Positions 56,703 through 64,000 of a stretch of DNA of 64,000 nucleotides are shown in pieces. Under the pieces are notes generated by a model that searched no databases, was not told the DNA's origin, and saw nothing but the letters and a program-made list of their open reading frames with translations. Made by a program: the position numbers and the translations under genes. Where the stretch lies: positions 496,001 through 560,000 of the forward strand of contig CAVYRS010000004.1 of assembly GCA_963770995.1 (NCBI GenBank), read 5' to 3'. Numbering within the stretch: the stretch's first letter is position 1; every line of letters begins with the position of its first letter. The DNA is from CAVSWN01 sp963770995 (GTDB lineage: Bacteria > Acidobacteriota > Vicinamibacteria > Vicinamibacterales > CAVVIG01).

Positions 56703-56788
56703 GTCAGAAGTCAGAAGTCAGAAGTCAGAAGTCAAAGAGCCCGGGGCGCCCATGATTCTTCTGACTTCTGACTTCGTACTTCTGACTT
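56703..56788. repeat. Inverted AGAAGTC tandem array between convergent genes
   Basis: Left arm AGTCAGA repeated about four times; right arm TTCTGAC repeated with one TTCGTAC variant; the loop holds GAGCCCGGGGCGCCC. It lies between the stops of the PHP gene and the LptFG gene. The unit is the same as at 6908-6966. Confidence 0.85.
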
Positions 56789-56798
56789 GCAGGGTCTT

Positions 56799-59171
56799 TT
56801 ACGTTCTAACCGTCAGCACCATGTACAGCGCGGCCGCACCGAACATGATGTTCGGCGCCCACGCGCCCAGCATCGGTGAAATCCAGCCGCCGGCGCCGAG
56901 CGCTCCGAAAATGCTCTGCGCCGTCCAATAGACAATCGCGAACACAATCCCGATGCCGATCCCCGACATCGCGCCGCGCCGGCCGGTCGTGACCGCGAAG
57001 GGCACCGCGAGCAGCGTCATGATCAGCGTGACAAAAGGAAAGGCGACCTTGCGCTGGAGCTGCACCATGTAGGGCACCGCGTGGTACCCGCTGCTCTCGA
57101 GCTGCGAGATGTACTGCTTGAGCTCGCCGAACGTCATGCGATCGGCGTCCGGGTCCTCGGTTTCCTTGAAGTAGGCAGGCGGCTCGAGCGATACCGCCCG
57201 TTCGCCGAAGGGGTCGTACTTGACCGCGGTCCGTTGATCCGCCCCGCCGCCCACCGTGCTGAACTCGCGCCGCCAGCCGTCGTGCGCGACCCAACTCAGT
57301 GCCGGTTGACCCTCTCCGCCCGGCTCTCCCGAGAGCTTGACCTCTTTGGCGAACATCAGGACGCCAAGCCTCCAGACCGATTCGTCCATGTGAAATGTCG
57401 AGAGGCGCGTGAAATGGTTCGCTCGGGGGTCGTAGAACTCGTAGTGATAGATGTCGCCGCTCGCGCCGACGAGCCAGCGGCGATTGAGCACACCGTAGGT
57501 CGGCGGGGGATAGCCACGAATCAGCGCGTTCAGCCGCCGCGCTTCGCGATTGGAGTCGGCGAGCACGCGCTCCTGCAGGGTGTAGAGGAGCGCGCTGAAC
57601 AAGACGGCGAAGATGACGAGCGGCGTGGCCGAGCGATACAGGCTGATGCCGCAGGCGCGCATCACGACGAGCTCGCTGTTCTTCGTCAGCACGCCAACGG
57701 TCACGAGCGTCGCGACGAGCGCCGACAGCGGAATGATCCAGTAGACGTACTGCGGCGTCTGGAAATAGAAGTACCGAAGCAGCATGCCGGTGGTCGTCAT
57801 CCCGCCGAACAGCTTGTCGGCGAGGTCGATGAACGTGGAGATGTAGAAGATCCCCACCAGCCCGGCAAACGCCACACCGAACACCGCCAGGTACTGGCGC
57901 GCGATATAGATGTCGAGCAGGCTGGGACGCACCCAATCCAGCCGCGGGCTGTGCACGCGGAGCACCATGCGCCGCCGCGGCGTTGGAACGCGAACCGCGC
58001 CCGCCGTGGCGTCACTGGCCCGGCGACGCCACGGCCACCAAGCTGTGGGGAGAGGGATTCGAATCGGTTGGTCTGCGGCGCCGGCCCGCCAGATGACCAG
58101 CGCAATGCCGACTGCGCCGAGAAGAACGTTCGCCACCCACGGGGCCAGCGTGGGCGACAAACGCCCGGCCAGCGCCGCCGCTCGAGAGGAATAGAGCAGG
58201 ATGTAGTAGACGAATATGACGCCGACGCCCAGCGCAATCGTCGCGAGTTTGCCTTCCTTGCGGTTGTTCACCCCCAGCGCCAGGCCGATCAGTGACAGGA
58301 CCAGGCACGCCGCTGGAATCGCGAACTTCTGCTGGATCGTGAAGTACTGGCTGGCGCTCCACGCACCCGTCTTGGCGTTCTCGACGATCTTGTTTCGCAG
58401 CTCGGCGATCGTCATCTCGTTGTCGCCCTTGATCACCTGCGTCCGCGGGAACACCGTGTCCGCGTCCATGTTCAGGGCCAGCGTGCCAAAGGCGCTGCCG
58501 TCGTAACCGTCCGGCCGCGTCGGGAACGTCGTGTGGCTCGCGCCATCCTCCAGCAGCAGCTGCACGGTGCGCTTCTGCCGATCGATGAGCAGCCGGCCGC
58601 GCTTCGCGAAGTACACGGTCGTGTGATCGGGCTTCGTGTCGTCGGCGAAGAAGACATCGTGCCAGCCTGCGCCAGGCCGGATGTCGCGCACGTACAGGAT
58701 CCGGCTCGGAAAGTTCGTGAAGAACACACGCGGCTTGATATCGGTCTCGGCGCTCGACGCGACGATGTTGAAGGTAATTTCGCGGAAGGTCTGGTTGGCG
58801 TCGGGCAGGGCGATGATCGTTTCGTAGGCCGTCGCGCCGGTCCCCAGCACCGCGAGCACGGCGATCGGGCGCAGCACCCGGAACGCGCTGACGCCGCAGG
58901 CCTGGAGCGCCACGAACTCGCGATCCGCTGACAGCCGCCCGAGCGCTACGAGAATGCCGACGAGCAGCGCCATCGGGATCGTGATGCTCAAGGCCTGAGG
59001 CGTGAGCGTCCAGAGCACCCGCGCAATGGTCAGCCACGCCACGCCCTTGGCCACCAGCGCCTCGCCATTCCTGAGGATCGGCGGCATCATCAGGGCGAAC
59101 GTCAGGACGAGCAGGCCGATGACGAAAGGCGGAAGAATCTCCCGGACGATGTACCGATCGAGGATTCTCAA
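56799..59171 (-). CDS. Fused LptF-LptG LPS export permease
   Basis: LptF and LptG form the transmembrane part of the LptB2FG exporter that pulls LPS out of the inner membrane. Here a single 790-residue protein holds two complete YjgP/YjgQ domains. The first starts MRILDRYIVREILPPFVIGL with six membrane segments around a periplasmic jellyroll (VFFADDTKPDHTTVYFAKRG). The second starts near residue 415, SLLDIYIARQYLAVFGVAFA, again with six segments and a jellyroll (RRWLVGASGDIYHYEFYDPR), ending MFGAAALYMVLTVRT. A linker of about 45 residues rich in Arg and Pro joins them. TTG start at 59171. The start is 24 bases from the divergent GH57 gene. Confidence 0.9.
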   Translation of the reverse strand: MRILDRYIVREILPPFVIGLLVLTFALMMPPILRNGEALVAKGVAWLTIARVLWTLTPQALSITIPMALLVGILVALGRLSADREFVALQACGVSAFRVLRPIAVLAVLGTGATAYETIIALPDANQTFREITFNIVASSAETDIKPRVFFTNFPSRILYVRDIRPGAGWHDVFFADDTKPDHTTVYFAKRGRLLIDRQKRTVQLLLEDGASHTTFPTRPDGYDGSAFGTLALNMDADTVFPRTQVIKGDNEMTIAELRNKIVENAKTGAWSASQYFTIQQKFAIPAACLVLSLIGLALGVNNRKEGKLATIALGVGVIFVYYILLYSSRAAALAGRLSPTLAPWVANVLLGAVGIALVIWRAGAADQPIRIPLPTAWWPWRRRASDATAGAVRVPTPRRRMVLRVHSPRLDWVRPSLLDIYIARQYLAVFGVAFAGLVGIFYISTFIDLADKLFGGMTTTGMLLRYFYFQTPQYVYWIIPLSALVATLVTVGVLTKNSELVVMRACGISLYRSATPLVIFAVLFSALLYTLQERVLADSNREARRLNALIRGYPPPTYGVLNRRWLVGASGDIYHYEFYDPRANHFTRLSTFHMDESVWRLGVLMFAKEVKLSGEPGGEGQPALSWVAHDGWRREFSTVGGGADQRTAVKYDPFGERAVSLEPPAYFKETEDPDADRMTFGELKQYISQLESSGYHAVPYMVQLQRKVAFPFVTLIMTLLAVPFAVTTGRRGAMSGIGIGIVFAIVYWTAQSIFGALGAGGWISPMLGAWAPNIMFGAAALYMVLTVRT

Positions 59172-59195
59172 TGCCGTTGTCCTAGACTACAACGT

Positions 59196-61397
59196 ATGAC
59201 CCGCGTCGCGATCCTGTGGCACATGCATCAGCCCTACTACGAGGATCTCGTGACGGGCGAGCATCTCCTGCCGTGGGTCCGCCTCCACGCGCTCAAGGAC
59301 TACTACGGCATGGTGGCCCTGACCCGCGAGTTCCCCGGCGTGCGGCTCACGTTCAACCTGGTCCCGTCGTTGCTGGTCCAGCTGCAGGCCATCGCCGAGA
59401 ACCGGGCGCACGACCGGAATCTCGACCTCTCGCTCAAGGCCGCAGAGGCCTTGACCGACGGCGACATCGACGCGATTCTCGAGACCTTTTTTCACGCCCA
59501 GCGACAGCGGATGGTGGACGTGTACCCGCGGTACGCCGAGCTCCTGGCCAAACGTGGAGGTCCGACGGCGACGGCGGCGGCTCGCCGCGAGGCGGGACGC
59601 GCCTTCACGCGCGCCGATCTTCGGGATCTACAGGTCTGGCACAAGCTCGCGTGGATCGATCCGTTCTATCTGGACGGCGACGAGCGCATCCGCGCGCTCG
59701 TCGCCAAGGGCCGCGGCTTCACCGAAGCGGACAAAGAGACCCTCAGGGCCGTTGAGCTCGAGATCCTGAACAAGGTCGTGCCCGAGTACCTGGCGGCGGC
59801 CGCCCGCGGTCACGTCGAGCTCTCGACCTCGCCGTTCTACCATCCCATTCTGCCGCTGCTGTGCGACACGGACGTCTACCTGCACACGCACCCCGATGCC
59901 AGCCGGCCGCGGCGGCCGTTCAGACACCCCGGGGAGGCGGCGGAGCAGTTGCAGCGCGCGGTCGCCTACCACCAGAAGCTGTTTGGATCGGCGCCCAGGG
60001 GATTGTGGCCTTCGGAGGGATCCGTGTCCGACGCCATGGTGCCGATCGTCGCCGCGGCGGGGTTGCAGTGGATGGCGACCGACGAGCTGATTCTGGCCCG
60101 GACGCTCGGCGTCGACTTTTCCCGTGACGGCAACGGCCGCGTCGATCAGCCCGAGCGTCTCTACACGCCCTATCGCATCCGGGTCGGCGGCGCCAGCGTG
60201 GCCTGCGTCTTCCGCGACCGTGTGCTGTCCGACCTGATTGGCTTCACCTATTCGGGATGGACCGCGGACGCGGCGGCGGACGATTTCGTCCGGCGCCTCG
60301 TCGATGCCGGGCGCGCCTTTGCCGACCGCGGCGGCAGGGGAGAGCCCACCGTTTCGGTCATTCTGGACGGGGAAAACGCCTGGGAGCACTTCGAGGGCGG
60401 CGGCCGTCCGTTCCTCCGGGCGCTCTTCCGCCGGCTCTCAGGACATGCCGAGCTGCGGACCGTGACGATGGCCGAAGCCTGCGCGGACCCGCGGGAGGAG
60501 CTGCCAACCATCTTTCCGGGCTCCTGGATCGACGCCAATTTCTCGATCTGGATCGGCCATCGCGACGATCAACGCGCCTGGAGCCAGTTGGCGGAGGCCC
60601 GGGAAGCCCTCGCGAGCGCGGGCACCGGCGACGCCGCGGCGAAGGCGCGCGAGGAACTGCTAATCGCCGAAGGCAGCGACTGGTTCTGGTGGTACGGCGA
60701 CGACCATTCGTCGGCCCACGACGCCGAATTCGACGACCTCTTCCGGCGCCACGTCCGGAACGTCTACGGCTTGCTGGGCCGGACCGTGCCGGACGAGCTG
60801 TACGCGAGCAACCGCACCACGGACCAGACGTCGCTGCCACAGGCGGAGCCGACGGGCATGCTGGCGCCCGTCATCGACGGCGAGGTCACCAGCTATTTCG
60901 AATGGCTCGCGGCAGGCTCGTTCGAGGTGCGACCGGTGGGCGGTGCGATGCAGCCGAGCGACCGGATGCAGCCTCTCATCCGGCTGATCCGGTTCGGCTT
61001 CGACGCCGAGCGCCTGTTCGTCTACGTCGAGGGGTCCACTCAAATGGTCAATCTGTTCGGCGAGGGCCGCGCGGTCTCGCTGACCTTCCTCGCCCCCGCC
61101 GACCTCCGATTCCTCGTCCGGCAGACATCCGGACGCCTCGAGGGCCTCTTCGCCACGCGTCATCCGTCCACGTCCGAGTGGGTTCCGGAGACACCCCGTG
61201 GCGCGCGGGTGGCGGCCGGCTCAATCCTGGAAGTCGCGCTGCCGCTTGCCGCGGTCGGCGTGACACCCGGCGCCGTCGTCGCGTTCTTCGTGGCGGTGGA
61301 CCAGCGTGAGACCGAAATCGAGCGGCACCCGTCGGATCGACCGATTCAGGTGAGCCGGCCGGATGCAGCATTTACGGCGCGGATGTGGAGCGCCTGA
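59196..61397 (+). CDS. Glycoside hydrolase family 57 protein
   Basis: GH57 enzymes are alpha-glucan amylases, branching enzymes or pullulanases. The 733-residue product begins VAILWHMHQPYYEDLVTGEH, the family's first conserved region, then LTFNLVPSLLVQLQ and STSPFYHPILPLLCD. The catalytic nucleophile is expected at Glu274 in GLWPSEGSVSDAMVPIVAAA. FRDRVLSDLIGFTYSGW and VILDGENAWEHFEGGGRPFL fit regions 4 and 5, and WFWWYGDDHSSAHDAEFDDL is typical of the long bacterial subgroup. A C-terminal beta-rich domain follows (FEVRPVGGAMQPSDRMQPLI). No signal peptide, so it likely acts on cytoplasmic glycogen-like polymer. Substrate is not resolved. Confidence 0.9.
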   Translation: MTRVAILWHMHQPYYEDLVTGEHLLPWVRLHALKDYYGMVALTREFPGVRLTFNLVPSLLVQLQAIAENRAHDRNLDLSLKAAEALTDGDIDAILETFFHAQRQRMVDVYPRYAELLAKRGGPTATAAARREAGRAFTRADLRDLQVWHKLAWIDPFYLDGDERIRALVAKGRGFTEADKETLRAVELEILNKVVPEYLAAAARGHVELSTSPFYHPILPLLCDTDVYLHTHPDASRPRRPFRHPGEAAEQLQRAVAYHQKLFGSAPRGLWPSEGSVSDAMVPIVAAAGLQWMATDELILARTLGVDFSRDGNGRVDQPERLYTPYRIRVGGASVACVFRDRVLSDLIGFTYSGWTADAAADDFVRRLVDAGRAFADRGGRGEPTVSVILDGENAWEHFEGGGRPFLRALFRRLSGHAELRTVTMAEACADPREELPTIFPGSWIDANFSIWIGHRDDQRAWSQLAEAREALASAGTGDAAAKAREELLIAEGSDWFWWYGDDHSSAHDAEFDDLFRRHVRNVYGLLGRTVPDELYASNRTTDQTSLPQAEPTGMLAPVIDGEVTSYFEWLAAGSFEVRPVGGAMQPSDRMQPLIRLIRFGFDAERLFVYVEGSTQMVNLFGEGRAVSLTFLAPADLRFLVRQTSGRLEGLFATRHPSTSEWVPETPRGARVAAGSILEVALPLAAVGVTPGAVVAFFVAVDQRETEIERHPSDRPIQVSRPDAAFTARMWSA

Positions 61398-61484
61398 GGC
61401 GCCTGAGAAAAGGCCTTTTCAGGGCCGCGCTGACCGATAGGTTAACATAACATACATTATCAGACTCGTGGGAACGGGCAGAAA

Positions 61485-61582
61485 TCGGGTCATCGAGTAA
61501 CCGCATCATCGGGTAATTGATCGGGCACTCGAACAATCCAATTACCCGATTACCCGATTACCCAATTACCCGATTACCTGAT
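61485..61582. repeat. Inverted ATTACCCG tandem array downstream of parB
   Basis: ATTACCCG occurs in tandem at 61541-61582 (ATTACCCG, ATTACCCG, ATTACCCA, ATTACCCG, ATTACCTG), with inverted ATCGGGT and CGGGTAAT copies at about 61485-61520. It lies in the 193-base spacer between the convergent GH57 and parB genes. Confidence 0.85.
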
Positions 61583-61590
61583 TCCGCTCG

Positions 61591-62415
61591 TTATTTGTTC
61601 TTCCGGAGGTCCCGCAGGATGGCTTCGAGCGCGTCGATGATCTCGTCGCGCGTGGCGCGGCTCTTCGCGAAGCTGATCTTCAGATTGAACGCCTTGGTGG
61701 TCGGGCGGTAGGCGAACACGTAGTGCTTCGGCCGGCCGGCTTTGGGCTTCCGCACCGCCTCCCGGAGCTGCTGGCGGGTGGCTGGCCCGCCCTGACTGGC
61801 CATCTGCTCGACGAGCGCGGTCATTTTTTCGGGTGAGTCCTGCCTAACTATCTGCAGCAACAGTGACTTGGAGGAAATGTCGGCCAGCCGACACAGATTC
61901 CGGACGTCCTCGGGCATCGCCGCCAGCGCCAGCGACTCGGTCACCGACGTGCGCGACTTCCCCAGCCGCCGGGCCAGATCCTCGTGCGTGTAGCCGCACT
62001 GTTCCGCGAGCCCGTGCAGCGCCTCGGCTTCTTCGAACGGCGTCAGGTCCTTGCGCTGGAGGTTCTCGATGAGCGCCAGCTCCAGCATCTCCGTCTCGTC
62101 GACGTCGCGGACGACCACCGGCAGCTCGCGCAAGCCGACCTGCACGGCCGCCTGGTACCGCCGCTCGCCGGCGACGATCTGGAAGCGGTCGCCGCGCGGG
62201 CGCACGACCAGCGGCTCGAGAATGCCCTTCTCGGCAATCGACGCAATCAGCTCCGACAGATCGCCCATGACTTGCCGCGGCTGGCTCGGGTTGGGGTCGA
62301 TCCGATCGATCGGCACCAGGCGGCCAATCGGCGTCCCCGCCGACGCGGCCAGCTGCTCCACGTAGTGTTCGTCGTGCCGCATCGCCAACGTCTCCGGCAG
62401 CCCTCGTCTAGGCAC
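61591..62415 (-). CDS. parB: Chromosome partitioning protein ParB
   Basis: ParB binds parS sites, spreads as a CTP-dependent clamp and works with ParA and SMC in origin segregation. The 274-residue product has LVPIDRIDPNPSQPRQVMGD, the CTP-binding motifs IVAGERRYQAA and LIENLQRKDLTPFEEAEALH, and the helix-turn-helix YTHEDLARRLGKSRTSVTES. The C-terminal dimer region is short (SFAKSRATRDEIIDALEAIL). It overlaps parA by eight bases. No canonical parS palindrome (TGTTTCACGTGAAACA) was seen in the window. Confidence 0.95.
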   Translation of the reverse strand: MPRRGLPETLAMRHDEHYVEQLAASAGTPIGRLVPIDRIDPNPSQPRQVMGDLSELIASIAEKGILEPLVVRPRGDRFQIVAGERRYQAAVQVGLRELPVVVRDVDETEMLELALIENLQRKDLTPFEEAEALHGLAEQCGYTHEDLARRLGKSRTSVTESLALAAMPEDVRNLCRLADISSKSLLLQIVRQDSPEKMTALVEQMASQGGPATRQQLREAVRKPKAGRPKHYVFAYRPTTKAFNLKISFAKSRATRDEIIDALEAILRDLRKNK

Positions 62416-63163
62416 GGTCGATGACCTCCTCGCACAGGCTGTAGTACTCGGTCGCCCCGGACGACTCCGGCGCGAAGGTGAAGATGGATTCCTTGTAGGC
62501 CGGGCTCTCCTCCAGCCGCACGCTCTTGGTGATCACGGTCTTGAACACTTTGGGACCGAACACCTTCTGAATCTGCGTGCGGATGTCGCGAGCCAGCGCG
62601 GTGCGCTTGTCGTGCATGGTGATGACCACGCCCAGAATCCGCAACGCCGGGTTCGGGCGCGCCCGCACCTTCTCGATCGTTTCGAGCAAATCGTCGGTGC
62701 CTTCGAGCGCGAAGTAGGACGACTGAATCGGAATCAGCAGGTGGGTCGCCGCGACCAGCGCGTTGACGGTCAGCAGGCCGAGCGTCGGCGGGCAGTCGAT
62801 CACGATCTGCGGATAGGTCTTCCGCAGCGGCTCGATCTTGTCCTTCAGCCGGAAATGGGCGTCGAGCTCCCCCACCAGCTTCGCTTCGAGCTTGGCCAGG
62901 GCGATCCGCGACGGCGCCACCGACAACCCCGGCAGCGACGACGGGATGATCACGGTCTCGAGCGGCAGGTGCGGGTCGGAAATCGCGTCGTACACGCTCT
63001 GCTCGACCTGCTGCATGTCGAGAAACGACAGGGTGCTGTTGGCCTGCGGGTCCAGGTCGATGAGCAGCGTCGGCTTGCCGCGCAGCGCGAGCGCGGCCGC
63101 CAGGTTGATCGCGGTAGTGGTCTTCCCCACTCCGCCTTTTTGGTTGGCGATGGCGACGATCAT
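62408..63163 (-). CDS. parA: Chromosome partitioning ATPase ParA (Soj)
   Basis: ParA is a deviant Walker ATPase that binds DNA non-specifically and is stimulated by ParB. The 251-residue product has the deviant Walker A QKGGVGKTT with K9 and K14, DLDPQANSTLSFL, Walker B IVIDCPPTLGLLTVNAL, and PIQSSYFALEGTDDLLETIE. It lacks an N-terminal HTH, so it is the short chromosomal Soj type. It is first in the parA-parB unit; the spacer upstream contains the same ATTACCCG repeat as the one below parB. Confidence 0.95.
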   Translation of the reverse strand: MIVAIANQKGGVGKTTTAINLAAALALRGKPTLLIDLDPQANSTLSFLDMQQVEQSVYDAISDPHLPLETVIIPSSLPGLSVAPSRIALAKLEAKLVGELDAHFRLKDKIEPLRKTYPQIVIDCPPTLGLLTVNALVAATHLLIPIQSSYFALEGTDDLLETIEKVRARPNPALRILGVVITMHDKRTALARDIRTQIQKVFGPKVFKTVITKSVRLEESPAYKESIFTFAPESSGATEYYSLCEEVIDRA

Positions 63164-63205
63164 TGGGGGCGAGCGACGGGATTGTACCAGAGGGAGCGGC
63201 GGAGG

Positions 63206-63301
63206 AATCGGGTAATTGGGTAATCGAGTGATCGGGTCATTGAATTGTGCGATTGACCAATAAAGATGACCCGATGACCCGATTACCCAAGTACCCGATT
63301 C
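63206..63301. repeat. Inverted GGGTAAT/ATTACCC array upstream of parA
   Basis: Left arm ATCGGGTAATTGGGTAATCG, ATCGGGTCATT; right arm GATGACCCGATGACCCGATT, ACCCAAGTACCCGATT. The arms pair over about 40 bases each. It fills the spacer between parA and the bifunctional nuclease gene and touches the stop of the latter. Confidence 0.85.
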
Positions 63302-63785
63302 ACATTTTGTACTTGCCCAGGTCGTCCGGGTCGAGGCTCTCGAGCCACTTGTGGAGCCGGTCGGCGTCGGTCTTGTCGGCGGTGAAATCGACCGTCTTGG
63401 CGTGGTCGATCACCGTATCCTCGACGAAAATCGGGGCCCGCGTCCGCAGCGCCAGCGCGATCGCGTCGCTGGGGCGCGCGTCGATGGCCATCGTGTCCCC
63501 CGCCATGGCGAGGTAGATGAGCGCGTAGAACGTGTTCTCCTGCAAGTCACACACGACGACCTTCTGCACCGTCGCCTTGAGATCCTGGATGACATTGCGG
63601 AGCAGATCGTGCGTCATCGGCCGCGGTGTGGCGATGTTCTCGATCTGCAGCGCGATGGCGTTCGCCTCGAAGATGCCCACCCAGATCGGCAGCACGCGCT
63701 GGCCGTCCTTGTCCCGCAGGATCACGATCGGCATGTTCGTGATCGGATCCACCATCAGACCCTTGATCGACATCTCGATTTGCAT
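63300..63785 (-). CDS. Bifunctional nuclease (BFN/DUF151) family protein
   Basis: The BFN domain occurs in plant and bacterial proteins reported to have DNase and RNase activity; its bacterial role is unclear. The 161-residue product is a single domain: MEMSIKGLMVD-like start, MPIVILRDKDGQRVLPIWVG, IFEANAIALQIENIATPRPM, THDLLRNVIQ, VVVCDLQENTFYALIYLAMA and the signature AIDARPSDAIALALRTRAPI. The ATG at 63785 is 34 bases from the miaB stop, and miaB-bfn is a common pair in several phyla. Confidence 0.92.
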   Translation of the reverse strand: MQIEMSIKGLMVDPITNMPIVILRDKDGQRVLPIWVGIFEANAIALQIENIATPRPMTHDLLRNVIQDLKATVQKVVVCDLQENTFYALIYLAMAGDTMAIDARPSDAIALALRTRAPIFVEDTVIDHAKTVDFTADKTDADRLHKWLESLDPDDLGKYKM

Positions 63786-63818
63786 AGCTCTACAACCTAG
63801 GCGTCGAAGGCACGCCTG

Positions 63819-64000
63819 TCAAATCGCGCGGCCCCAGACGCTGTGGGGGCCCGCGCGCTCCACGCGCACGGTCGCGGTCCTGCCGATCCAGTCCGCCGGC
63901 CCGGGGAGGTTCACCACCACGTTGCTGCTCGTGCGCCCCGACAGCTCGCTGTCGGATCGCCGCCGGCTGGCCGCGTCGACGAGCACCTCGACGTCGCGGC
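63819..64000 (-). CDS. miaB: tRNA-2-methylthio-N6-dimethylallyladenosine synthase MiaB, C-terminal end only
   Basis: Only the last 60 codons are in the window. They read RDVEVLVDAASRRRSDSELS, GRTSSNVVVNLPGPADWIGR and TATVRVERAGPHSVWGRAI, which is the TRAM domain at the end of radical-SAM methylthiotransferases; the SGRT...VVNFPGP.DWIG pattern is characteristic of MiaB rather than RimO. The radical SAM core lies beyond the window edge. Confidence 0.88.
   Translation of the reverse strand, partial: RDVEVLVDAASRRRSDSELSGRTSSNVVVNLPGPADWIGRTATVRVERAGPHSVWGRAI

Noticed and set aside
61541..61582. CRISPR-like array (regular ATTACCCG repeats)
   Set aside because: Units are 7-8 bases with no spacers between them and no cas genes in the window; the same holds for the arrays at 6908, 52759, 56703 and 63206.
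62408..63205. Canonical parS site near parAB
   Set aside because: No sequence close to TGTTTCACGTGAAACA was found in the par region.

Overview
The window looks like a chromosomal contig from a high-GC, diderm (Gram-negative) bacterium. LPS transport permeases (LptF/LptG), a secretin-based pilus or secretion machine, lipoproteins with lipoboxes and an outer-membrane-like barrel all point that way. Paired carboxypeptidase-regulatory-like secreted proteins, a microcompartment shell gene with its aldehyde dehydrogenase, a GH57 enzyme beside an LptFG fusion, and many dispersed short palindromes suggest Acidobacteriota, probably Vicinamibacteria-like. That placement is inference. No tRNA, rRNA, CRISPR array, prophage or IS element was found.

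Layout. 1-1.1 kb: 3' part missing of an unrecognised protein. 1.4-5.8 kb: glycine cleavage operon gcvT-gcvH-gcvP. 5.9-10.8 kb: a divergent diadenylate cyclase (DAC) protein, a class IV aminotransferase, the bifunctional NAD(P)HX repair enzyme, tsaE and a barrel protein. 10.8-16.5 kb: guaB, secA and an M23 peptidase. 16.6-20.8 kb: secreted PQQ dehydrogenase, secreted esterase-like hydrolase and an unknown secreted protein. 20.8-28.2 kb, minus strand: ORF6N protein, comM, two carnitine-free, CarboxypepD_reg-like secreted proteins and an MltD-like transglycosylase. 28.4-30.6 kb: acylating aldehyde dehydrogenase and a BMC-H shell protein. 30.7-33.9 kb: lipoprotein, GT-C glycosyltransferase and SLT transglycosylase. 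34.0-45.5 kb: type IV pilus/T2SS-like operon pilC-pilB-pilM-pilN-pilO-pilP-secretin plus three pseudopilins, interrupted by a convergent PKD lipoprotein. 45.6-52.7 kb: amino-sugar and probable peptidoglycan salvage (two sodium symporters, serine hydrolase, BadF-type kinase, nagB, murQ). 52.8-56.7 kb: Xer recombinase, metK and a PHP protein. 56.8-61.4 kb: LptF-LptG fusion and GH57. 61.6-64 kb: parB-parA, a bifunctional nuclease and the end of miaB.

Two features cut across the whole window. First, almost every roomy intergenic spacer carries short tandem or palindromic repeats, with a different unit in most spacers, and several such repeats sit in frame inside genes (gcvP, the aldehyde dehydrogenase, the serine hydrolase, the aminotransferase tail). 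Second, many conserved genes carry single-base frameshifts. These are sparse over most of the window but very dense at about 30.7-42.5 kb. Because essential genes such as secA are hit, and the total length of each gene fits whole numbers of one-base changes, consensus sequence errors are the likeliest cause; I annotate these genes over their full reconstructed extent.
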